Assembly (NCBI RefSeq): GCF_963855985.1
Contig: NC_087119.1
Coordinates: 2,272,001 to 2,336,000, forward strand
Length of the DNA stretch: 64,000 bases
Reading direction: 5' to 3'
Source: Ostrinia nubilalis
Lineage: Eukaryota > Arthropoda > Insecta > Lepidoptera > Crambidae
Positions 33,679 to 42,960 of the stretch are shown one piece after another. The notes under the pieces are model-generated. The model saw nothing but the letters and a program-made list of their open reading frames with translations, searched no databases and had not been told where the DNA came from. Position 1 is the stretch's first letter, and each line of letters opens with the position of its first letter. The translations under genes and the position numbers were made by a program.

Positions 33679-34750
33679 AAAAACCGGCCAAGTGCGAGTC
33701 GGGCTCGCACACCGAGGGTTCCGCCGTACAAACGTAGCGGTTTACAATTTATGACGTATTAAATCAAATTACTTACTTGATTCCGTTGCGAGTAGTGGCG
33801 AATTTCAAAATATGCGGTATGATTATTTTTTATTTATTTATTTTTCCTATATTTGCATTATAGGTAGGTACCTACCTCAGCGTTTTGAATTTTTGCGTTG
33901 ATTTAGAATTTCTCACAGTTTAGAGGCAATTAGATTTAAGAAGTGTTTGATATGAATTTCAACTTTAATATCTCTACGCGTTCATGTGAAAAAGGGTAGG
34001 TAGTAAGTTTATAATTATTAAAAAAATATTTTATGTCATGTAAGCAAAAATAATATTTAAAATTTTATATAACTTCAAATTTATCATTTTCGCAATTTCT
34101 CCTTTATCTGTACTATATAACGTTGCTTCGTGCCGAATTTCAAGATTCTGAGTTCACAGGAAGTACCTTGTAGGTTTTGATTCCCTAGCGTGTGACGGAA
34201 ATTCGTCTAAGGTGTCGGTATAAACTGCTGTATCTTTTGATCGCGTTAACTTAGAAGTTTGATTTTTTTACTTCTTAAAGGGACAATAGATCTAGGTATT
34301 TGGTATAAATTTCAATTTGATACCTTTATTCGTTCGTGAGAAATAAGGTAGTAAGTTTCATTTTATTAAAATATTTTTATTATATTATATAACTAAAAAA
34401 ATGAAATTTTCGCATTTTTTCCTATATTTGCATTATATGACAATGCTTTATGCCAAATTTCAAGATTCTGAGTTTACGGGAAGTATCCTGTAGGTTTTGA
34501 TTCCTTTGCGAGTGTCGAAAATTTGTTGAAAATATCGACATAATCGGCTGTATCTTTTGATTGGCTTGGCTTAGAAGTTTGATATTTTCACAGCTTAAAG
34601 GGACAATAGACCTGAGTATTTCATGTGAATTTCAGCTTGATACGTTCACGCGTTCTTGAGATAAAGGGTCTTGACAGACGGACGGACGGACAACAAAGTG
34701 ATCCTATAAGGGTTCCGTTTTTTCCTTATGAGGTACGGAACCCTAAAAAC
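33679..34750 (-). repeat. GGTTCCG/CGGAACC dispersed repeat, copy 3, long form
   Basis: On the minus strand it starts AGGGTTCCGTACCTCATAAG (near 34740) and ends GACTCGCACTTGGCCGGTTT (near 33680), the same ends as 25331-25970. At about 1070 bp it is longer because a ~300-bp unit is duplicated in tandem: both 34130-34330 and 34445-34620 contain ATTTCAAGATTCTGAGTT, TTGTAGGTTTTGATTCC-like text and AAAGGGACAATAGA. Confidence 0.75.
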
Positions 34751-35250
34751 ATAACCCTCTTTTTTATACTTTGGATGAAATTCTTATTTTATTTTATGAG
34801 AGATGAAACACTGATTTGAAATTGGTTTCTATTGCGTATTACAAGGAAGTTAAAATTTAATAAAGCAAAAACCCGTGATTTTCTAATTAAAGTTGTAATA
34901 TTCATTTAATTTTAACATAAAGGAGGGTAAGAAAAAGGTAAGTTAATGGCTTCTAAATGCTGCAGGCGTCATGGCGAGCAAAACGTTAATTCTATTAAAA
35001 GTTTAGAGTTAAGAGTTTTTTGAGAAACAGCCATAACCATCCATAATGCCGATAATGTTGGTTCTGGTTTTGTGAAATAAAAAAACGATATTCGTTTTGC
35101 GAAAGTTATTTATCTTTTAACTTCGTCATCAGATCACTTCTTAGGTCAAATAAGATTGTTACTATTCACAAAGTGTTAAATCATTTTAAAGAAAAGTTAT
35201 ATAATTTCCCACATAATAGTTTTTCAAAACTACATTCAATTACAATAACG
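34751..35250. other. No recognised feature
   Basis: AT-rich, no gene. Confidence 0.4.
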
Positions 35251-35376
35251 CCCATATTCATAAACGATGCTTGCTTAGGTGAAGCAGCAAATCGAACGCA
35301 CAGCGAGCGAGCGATGGAGCTCTGTGATTGGTACTTGTGGCACCCTGTGCGTCCACGCGCACTGTGAGACCTCATA
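35251..35376 (+). repeat. CCCATATTCATAAAC repeat, pair with 60533-60658
   Basis: Shares GCAGCAAATCGAACGCACAG, GAGCTCTGTGATTGGT and CCACGCGCACTGTGAGACCT with 60533-60658, where the block runs in the opposite direction. Both begin with CCC(A/G)TATTCA(T/C)AAAC, so the core is inverted relative to this border, as expected for an element with inverted ends. Confidence 0.6.
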
Positions 35377-35562
35377 CTATTTTTTACAAGCCCACACATA
35401 TCTAGAAGCCTATAGTTGTCATAATTATCATCAATTGTCTTTGATCAATTTACGATATCATTAGTATGAATAACACAACTAACTCACAGACATAATTATA
35501 ATCCAGGTAACCTGCAGTTGCGGGTCCAATGACACTGATGACAGTTTAACTTTCCCCCGGGA

Positions 35563-35664
35563 CAAACTTGACCTTCACTGGTTGGGATTCAAAGGCGTTC
35601 AAGCTGTAGATCCTGGCTACACAGGCGTTGCAGCGGTAGGAACGAGAGGTGGGAATAGTCCCGT
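35563..35664 (+). repeat. Short dispersed repeat, pair with 11788-11892
   Basis: Direct copy of the ~100-bp block at 11788-11892, sharing AACTTGACCTTCACTGGTTG and TGTAGATCCTGGCTACACAG. Class unknown. Confidence 0.65.
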
Positions 35665-36568
35665 ATTAACGTCCGTTACTGACCTACCTCTAAGGAACTT
35701 TTTTAAGCATTTGTAAGAATCAGCTGCTGGTTTGCGACTGGCTTCTAATCCGCTAACTTACCACGTCCGTTATCGTTGTGATTTCAACCGTATTATTATA
35801 ACATTAAAGCATATAATAATCCCTTGCCATGTCCCGTTAGTAGCACTCTCTCTCTCATAAGTGAGTTGCTCTTACATAAAATACTTGAAACAAATAATTT
35901 TATTAAAGTCAGTAATGTAAAACTAAAGTAACTTGTCATGTTTCTACTTATGTTTTGGATCTTCATCGCAAGTCAAATAATTCAGTGTCGTCACTGAATA
36001 CTTTATTACCTTCCTACGTTACCTTGATAAATTGATATTTACTGGTGTGAAAGTCATTTATATTTATTTCATGTCTAAAGTATTCAAGGTTGTTCTTTAG
36101 GACTTGTAGAGACTCTGTTATTTTCTAAACGTCTACCACTTAACTAATTTTCTTTCTAATTTTGCAGTCATTATTTTCTTTTAGTCAAAAAAAACTTGTC
36201 AGTGCGTACAGAAAGAGTGCATTTTGCAATAAACGTACTTAAAAACAAATAAGCAAGAGTTTATGTTCTAGAAAATGTTTTTAGTTGGTGAAGGCTGGGG
36301 TGAGCATGTTTTTATCGTGCCATCAAGTTGCTATAAACTTGGAATCATGAGAGCTGCGCCTAAGATATTACCTCTATACTGCGGCCTTCATGCCAGAGGC
36401 TCTTTAGTGGTACGGTGGTGGCACAACGGTCATGCAGTGGTGATAAAAAGGCGGCAGTGACGACAACTGCGAAGAATTTTCAGTAGCAAGGCAATGCTAC
36501 TGAAAATGACATATTAATGGTTATTTTACATAATACCTATATGTTTTAAACGACAAAAAACAATAAGT
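35665..36568. other. No recognised feature
   Basis: AT-rich. The 61-codon frame at 36275-36460 has no recognisable domain. No gene seen. Confidence 0.4.
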
Positions 36569-36835
36569 CGGCCGTTTGGTGTAGTGGTTCGAAACGGACT
36601 ACTATTCCGGAGGTAGCGGGTTCGATTCCCGCACAGTACAAACATTTGTGTGCATGAACATATTTGTTTGTATTGGACTGGGTGTTTTCTATGTATAATA
36701 AGTATGTATTTACAAAAAAAAAAGTATTTAAGTATGTTTATATCCGTTGTCTAGTACCTATAGTACAAGCTTTGCTTAGTTTGGGACTAGAAGCGCAGTG
36801 TAGAATGTCTAAGGATATTTATTTTATTTATTTAA
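36569..36835 (+). mobile_element. tRNA-derived SINE
   Basis: The 5' part has an A-box-like TTGGTGTAGTGGTTCG at about 36576 and a canonical B box GGGTTCGATTCCC at 36618, the internal RNA polymerase III promoter of a tRNA gene. The body then diverges from tRNA and ends in a 3' segment (ATCCGTTGTCTAGTACCTAT, GCTTTGCTTAGTTTGGGACT, AATGTCTAAGGATATTTATT) also found alone, inverted, at 62985-63072. That tail is presumably what the partner LINE recognises. It is 267 bp, with TTTATTTA at the end. Confidence 0.8.
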
Positions 36836-37913
36836 ATGTTTTTTGTTGGCGCCGTGTTTTGTAAATGGTGCCAATAAGTCGATGCTACGTTGACATCACT
36901 CGACAAAATATCAATCTGTCTTCGACTGCCCTCAGCTTATTTATTTACTACTAACTTCTTTTTAAGAAGTGTAGAGTTTTTAGAACTACTCACTGAATTT
37001 TATTACTTGTTTTTTGAACACTTATTTTTATAACTTTTTAGAAATATAACAAGCAGACCAGCCGATAAGAAAAAGAATACATGCTGCAGAGAAGTGGTTA
37101 AGACCACTGCAGTGGTATCTGACCATGTCAGACGCAAGATGCGGGTTATAAATTCTTAAACTAAAGCCTAAAGCTGTTTTATAGCCCACAAAGTGAAAGA
37201 ATAGTCAGAAACAGAAAAAATGCTGCTTTTCATCTTGTGTTTTTTCGTAGATTATATTATTATAATATGAAAAATTTTGTTCGTAAGCGCATCACCATTA
37301 ATATGATAGAATTTTACTACATTTTAAAAAATCTTTTACTTATATTTTCGGATAGGTAGATTCAGTTTATTTTGTAACCTCTCCTTTGATAGAGCTTGTA
37401 AAGCACTTTCAAGATCATTAAACAGTGTTCCGATATATTTTATAGATTAGAAATAATCGTTTCCACCCTATAGAAAGCATTTAAGCAGATAACCTCAATT
37501 GCCTACTTGTATTTGAATTTCGTTAGTTAATCTAAGGAATTTGAAATAAATGAAAATACGATTGCTCTATTAATTAAAAATTCCCGTCTATTTTACCTTC
37601 AGTCTGCAAACTCAGCCAAGCGTGGAAGACAAATAGTTCAATACATTCCTTCAGCATATTCCTGTAGATTCAGATCTCAGCATTTCCAGCGGGAATAGTG
37701 TTTAAAAAGGAACTCAGAGATAATGCATCCCTAATGGCTTCGACAATCGAAGTAAAAGATATCCATGTAAACATTTGCATATTCAGTGAAGATCGGTGGT
37801 TTTAGTGATTTTGAAGCAAGTAATGTCTTAGTAGCTATGTAGAGGGCTACGCTTAGTGTTTCTGTACGAGACTGAAGTAAATTATTTATGTTTTTTAGTC
37901 TAAAGTGCGACAT
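36836..37913. other. No recognised feature
   Basis: AT-rich, no gene or element boundary seen. Confidence 0.4.
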
Positions 37914-38331
37914 TCGGTTGCCAGATGGCCGGGATATCCGGGACTGTCCCGGAATTTTGCGTCTTTTCCCGTAATTAGACCTTAATGTCCCGGATTTCCG
38001 AAAACTACAATAAACTAACAACAAACGACACGGCATTGGGGAGGCCCATGTTCAGCAGTGGACGTCCTATGGCTGGGATGATGATGATGATGAAGATAAT
38101 GAAACGACACAGCTGGCCTGCCTGTTAGTCCTACTAAGCCTATGCACATCTAATAAAAGTGTGTATTTGAAAATATGTCATTTGTCCTTTAAATATATTT
38201 ACATTTTTCAAATACATTTGTATCTATCATTTGAAAATAAAAGAAAACAAGATATTTTTACGCCACGACCCGACACAGTTGTTCTAGTAGAATAGTCCCG
38301 GATTTGTAAAGTTTCTATCTGGCAACCCTTA
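37914..38331. mobile_element. GGTTGCCAGAT MITE, 418 bp, with nested LINE end
   Basis: Starts GGTTGCCAGATGGCCGGGAT and ends TTTCTATCTGGCAACC, inverted ends of about 11 bp. Repeated TCCCGGAT/GTCCCGGA motifs lie near both ends. A 70-bp RTE insertion sits inside (38032-38101). Target duplication not resolved. Confidence 0.6.
38032..38101 (+). mobile_element. Very short RTE LINE insertion with 9-bp target duplication
   Basis: Contains ATTGGGGAGGCCCATGTTCA, GCAGTGGACGTCCTATGGCT and a GATGATGATGATGATG tail. AAACGACAC occurs at 38023-38031 and again at 38102-38110. Only the last ~70 nt of the LINE were copied before integration. Confidence 0.8.
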
Positions 38332-38846
38332 CTGTGAAATTTTCGACACGTTTCGTGACTAAACACCCTCTCCCGAACTTCGTTCCAGGCTTGTTACTTA
38401 TGTGTCACCGAAATAGCTAATAAGTTATGTCTCCCGTAATGTTTTCCTTAAAACTTCCTCCGACTTATTTAAGTACCCTCAAGACGTATTCTAGGGCCTG
38501 TGCGATATGCAAACTACGAGCCTTATTTATAAGAACCTTAAAATCCTACTGAACAATTTACGAGGTAGTATACATAGTGGTCTTATAAACACCCTAATTA
38601 ATTACCAAACCGCAAACTAATTATTAGTGTAGTTAACGGGTGCTACATACTTGAATATAATGCACTTACGAATTTACGTACTTAAACACATAGCCGTGTT
38701 ACAACTACGAATATAAAGGTAATCTCACAAAGGCCCTTGCGGGAATAGAATCTGTAACCGCAGTTGGCGTTAGCCGTTGTTGCTAGGTAATATCAAGTTC
38801 TAATTAGGTACTAGAATTTGAGTACGACTTAATTGATTCGATATAG
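38332..38846. other. No recognised feature
   Basis: No gene or element ends seen. Confidence 0.4.
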
Positions 38847-39272
38847 TCCGAGGATTAGCAAGCTGTGAGCTTACCATGAGTTTACGCTAGGTGTGCTCGT
38901 TAGCGAGTATGTAAAAAAATCTATTAATTACTTCTTGAAAGTAGCCGCTAGGGGCGCTATACAATATGTCATACATTTAATGCATTTTTTTTACGCAGTC
39001 GCTAGCGAGCACACCTAACGTAAACTCATGGTAAGCAAACTGAAGTGGCATGGGGCAGGGCACATAGTACGCAGAATTGACGGCCGATGGGGCAGCAAGG
39101 TTCTGGAGTGGAGACCACACTGGAAAACTCAGCGTGTGAAGTCCACCCACAAGGTGGACCGACGACCTGATAAAGGTAGCAGGAAGGCGCTGGATGCAGG
39201 CCGCTACCAACCGTGGGATGTGGAAGTCATTGGGGGAGGCCTATGTTCAGCAGTGGACGTTATGTGACTGAA
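38847..39272 (+). pseudogene. RTE-type LINE pol C-terminus, split by a MITE
   Basis: The left piece encodes RISKL (38850-38868). After the MITE at 38869-39036, the frame resumes KLKWHGAGHIVRRIDGRWGS, KVLEWRPHW, then decayed text including RWTDDL-like DNA, GGATGCAGGCCGCTACCAAC, GGGGGAGGCCTATGTTCAGC and a short ATGATGAAT tail. It belongs to the GATG-tailed RTE subfamily. Frameshifts after LEWRPHW break the protein. Confidence 0.7.
38869..39036. mobile_element. CTTACCATGAG palindromic MITE, copy 1
   Basis: Left end GCTTACCATGAGTTTACG and right end CGTAAACTCATGGTAAGC are exact inverted copies. Pairing continues through TAGGTGTGCTCG.TAGCGA. About 168 bp. It interrupts an RTE fragment; GCAAGCTG (left) and GCAAACTG (right) may be a target duplication with one change. 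The second copy is at 48470-48636. Confidence 0.85.
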
Positions 39273-39761
39273 ATGATGAATCCGAGGAAAGAGATGTAAA
39301 CAATTATAATTCGGAAATCGTTCTGATTCATTATCGATTAGTTCCATTAATCGTAATGGATACAATTATTTGTTTTCACTTAGATCTTGTTTTTCAAAAG
39401 TTTAGAATTCATTTTGTTACCATAATGCGTATTACCTTGTACCTACTTCTTTTTTCTAAAATAGAGATTTTTGATTGATTTACTTTAATATTATAACATC
39501 TCAACTCATATCATCTTAGGGATATAAAGGGTTAATTGGATGTTTACGTTTTATAATAATAAAAGGTGTTGTTGTTAGTCAGTATCCCTATTCAACCATA
39601 AGCTATGACAAAGAAGAATCTAGAAGTAAATTGCTGTCAAACTCAAAGACCACCCCACTATATTATGAGTTTGATGAATTACCAATAGAACTCAATAGAT
39701 CAATAAAAGCTCAAATAGCTTTCATCATTTATTCTAACACTATCCCATATTAAGCTCCGAG
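39273..39761. other. No recognised feature
   Basis: AT-rich, no gene seen. Confidence 0.4.
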
Positions 39762-40342
39762 TAGGGTTGCTAGGCTTTAGCATGTTTGGCTTTTTACGGA
39801 CTTGTCCACACAAATATTGCCTTGTCCGGCTTTTGTCAGGCTTTTTATGTGGCTACCGCGCTATTTAGCTATTAACCTGTAGCTAGTCGCGCCTGTATAA
39901 TTACACTATTAGTCGCGTGGGGTCCGACGGACCCCAGTATTTTTTTTATGTGACAGGAGGCAAACGAGTAGACGGATCACCTGATGGTAAGTGATTACCG
40001 TCGCCCATAGACACCCGCAGACCCAGGGGCGTTACAGGTGCGTTGCCGGCCTTTAAGGTGAAGATACGCTCTCCTCTTGAAAGCTTGCAGGTCGTATACT
40101 ATAATTTTGAAAAGAAACATATAGGATAAGTGACAGTGATTACTTTTTTCATATGAAAATTGCTTCTAATTTAACAAAAAATTATAAGATTTCAAGAAAA
40201 CAACCTATTTGCCGAAATATGACACAAACCAACTCGCTTGGGGTCCAATGGACCCCTTGACTAATTAAAGGTAAAAAAGGTATGTACGGCCAAATTAAGC
40301 GGCAAATTAACGGCTTTTGTATCTTCGGACCTGGCAACCCTA
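39762..40342. mobile_element. TAGGGTTGC MITE with 8-bp target duplication
   Basis: Perfect terminal inverted repeat TAGGGTTGC / GCAACCCTA. GCTCCGAG is duplicated exactly at 39754-39761 and 40343-40350, suggesting a hAT-type transposase. Inside are GGGGTCCGACGGACCCC and GGGGTCCAATGGACCCC palindromes. A LINE 3' end (39940-40092) has inserted in its middle. Confidence 0.85.
39940..40092 (-). mobile_element. LINE 3' end with poly-A, copy 1
   Basis: On the minus strand: AAAGGCCGGCAACGCACCTG, TAACGCCCCTGGGTCTGCGG, GTGTCTATGGGCGACGGTAA, TCACTTACCATCAGGTGATC, CGTCTGCTCGTTTGCCTCCT and then an A tail. It matches 60240-60362 nearly base for base. I recall this as a CR1/Zenon-like LINE end in Lepidoptera; the clade needs a search. 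Confidence 0.75.
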
Positions 40343-40350
40343 GCTCCGAG

Positions 40351-41295
40351 CCTGTATCAGAGCATCGATACAAGTCTACATGCCTCTTAAGTTTGTAGAT
40401 ACGGAAAGGCCGTACTTAAACCCTTAAGGCCGTTATACACTTACTTTGGAGTTAATGAGCGTTTATAAACACCGCTTGAACGAAAAGTGATGCTAGTGAA
40501 ATTTTTTTAAAGTTTTTTTTCTATTGTGTGACTTGGAAAAACTGAAGTCACAACGTGTCAGAATTGTCCTTATTATGATGGGTGAGAAGTGTTTTGCAGT
40601 CATTTCTCAAACATATCATCCTACAATGTACATAATATCAAATTGCTCTTCTATTTGTGAATGTTGATTTGCTTTTTCCTAAGCGCATAAACTGTTTCAA
40701 TGAGCTGACGTTAAATTATTCCTAAACCCGAAATCGGTAAATTCCATGTCAGTACGTAAAGCTAAACACTATGGTATCTTAGGTAGTTTTAATAGGTACA
40801 AAAATAGTTGCAAAATAATCTGTATGACAACGAAATAAAACGCCACTGTGTTAATTCCGATGTTCTATCTGTAGTACAAAAGTGTAAACGGCGCGCTCAC
40901 CATTGTGTACTAAGCCCAACGTCTATATCCGCGCCCTTGACACCGCGCTCTGTCTCAAGGACAAGACTCCAATGTTTTACGGCCTAGGACGAATGATAAT
41001 ATTATAACATAACATCGGGCCCGATTCCAGCGCTTTTGACTATCGCTAAAGCTAAGGGCGGTCTTTTTTATATCTAGACTGCTTAGGTCTTGTTCTTGAT
41101 CTAGGCCAGTGCTTCTTGTAAAGTAAAAAAATCGACTGAAAATTTGTTACGTAAAACAAAGTGTCTTGTTACCAAAATTCTTTATTTGTATGTAGGTCGT
41201 TATCAGTGCACTTATACACGTCCCAATATAGCTTGCCCTACTACCCTCAGGATAACATATTATAGGCAGGTGCTGAGAAGAAGTGGGCGAAGAAA
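40351..41295. other. No recognised feature
   Basis: AT-rich, no gene seen. Confidence 0.4.
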
Positions 41296-41418
41296 CTTAG
41301 GCTGGGTTGCACCATCTTACTTTAACTTTAACAAACGTCAAAAATATGTCAAACTCCATACAAAAACATCAGTTATCGTTATAGTTACGGTCAAAGTTGG
41401 GTGGTGCAACTTAACCTA
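41296..41418. mobile_element. TTAGGCTG MITE, copy 3, inverted
   Basis: Starts CTTAGGCTGGGTTGCACCAT, contains TGTCAAACTCCATACAAAAA and ends GGTGGTGCAACTTAACCTA. It is inverted relative to 11905-12027 and 21278-21400. A 159-codon frame (41144-41623) runs across it by chance. Confidence 0.85.
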
Positions 41419-42712
41419 CGTCTTACTTTTATTACTTCAGCTGGAGGATATAAAATTACTCCTTCTACTCAGATGGTTGGGTTCGATTCCCAGAAGAGAC
41501 AGACACATTACAATCTGCTTTTTATTAACCAGTTTAATTGAAATTACAGGTTTAAATCAACCAGATTGTCCAAGAAGAATTATGATTTCGTGCTTGGGAG
41601 AGCATGTTAAGCGCTCAGACTGATTGGTGGCAGACGCATACGGCTCATTAAGTTTGATACCAAGGTCGTGACCTCTTTTGACCTTGAACAATAAGAATCG
41701 GAAAAAGTTCCTCTAAATAAGTATACATCCAGTGTCTGTCGGTAATAATCAATTTATTAGAAGCTACATTTAGTCGTTCCTGATCCTTCTAGACCTTGTT
41801 ATTTATAAGTTAGATGACAGTGAAATATTGTGGTATCTTGCAGCTTTATCAGCATGATGTAGCTTAATTTTATATTATAAATACTCTTATAATACATTTC
41901 CTAATATATAAAAAATACTTAAAAAATAACTTTATCCGCCTAGCGATAAAGTCGGCAATTCAGTGAACTCGGTGGACAGTTCTAATTTAGTCTTCTTTTC
42001 CTTTTCCATTTACTCAAGAAAGATAAGATTGAATATCTTTTAGTTACCAAGAAGTACAGTCGCCAAAACATCGAATCATACGTTATTTTAAATAGGACTT
42101 GTTACAAAATAATTGTAATTAAAAACTGCGGTTTTCATATCCAAAATTTTCTAACAAACATAAATTAGGTACAAAAAGACTTCGGATGTGGACATTTTTT
42201 GTCTTTTTCCAATAAGAACCTAATTCATACTCCATAAAAAGTAATCGTCCTAATGTCACTCTGAAAATGATAAGGAGTAAGAAAGAATTAGCCATTAGAC
42301 ACTAAAGATACTTCTTGAAGGTCAGTCTTTTCCATGTTACAGCTGAGGTCGCAACCCTGTGTCAGGCTCAAGGTCAACGATAGTCCTTTGTTCGACGATG
42401 GAGCTAAATCTAGGCCATAACGTTTTACTGAACTAAAACGCCAAGTTATCACCAAACCTCATCGTAGGCCTCAAAGCACATAACCATTGTTGTTATATGA
42501 GGCAGAAATTATACTGGAATTATATAATAATAGCGTATAGCCTACATCATTTAAAATATTTTGCTATTTTCTATTTAAAGCCTCAAGCTGGTGGTTAAGT
42601 ATTGTATTAACATAATTAAAGCTCAAAGAAAAATACTGTTATTATTGTAGTCTTTTTAAGTCACCAATGTTTATCATATTGCGGCCTCACTGTAAACTAT
42701 AATTATCTACAA
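41419..42712. other. Gene-free stretch with a possible SINE scrap
   Basis: GGTTGGGTTCGATTCCCAGA at about 41474 is a good tRNA B-box match and may be a truncated SINE, but no A box precedes it. Otherwise AT-rich with no gene. Confidence 0.4.
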
Positions 42713-42960
42713 CCATAGACCGCAGACTGACAGCAACGCCTACAACCGCGGACCGCAACCACGGTTCGAAACCGCAGACCGCAACCGCGGTCCTTAACCA
42801 TGAACTGCTACCACAGACGGCAAACGCGGAAATCCCGTGGGGCACAGACGAAAACCGCAACCAGGCTCAGCAACTGCCACAACGGACCACATGAAGACCG
42901 CAACGCGTACCGCCATTGTGGACAACTATCACTGACAGCTACCGCTGGCCGAAAGTACTA
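42713..42960. repeat. Degenerate GC-rich tandem repeat (ACCGCAGACCGCAACCG-like)
   Basis: Many imperfect copies of ACCGCGGACCGCAACCACGG-like units (for example AACCGCAGACCGCAACCGCG) run through about 250 bp. It is sharply GC-richer than its surroundings. No stable period is obvious by eye. Confidence 0.6.

Noticed and set aside
34670..34690. CRISPR-like short repeats such as GACGGACGGACGG and GACAGACAGACAG
   Set aside because: These are microsatellites inside eukaryotic dispersed repeats with no spacer structure.
36569..36640. Functional tRNA gene
   Set aside because: A and B boxes are present, but the cloverleaf does not close and the sequence runs into a SINE body.
41144..41623. 159-codon plus-strand open frame
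   Set aside because: It runs straight through the TTAGGCTG MITE at 41296-41418 and has no domain; an accidental frame.
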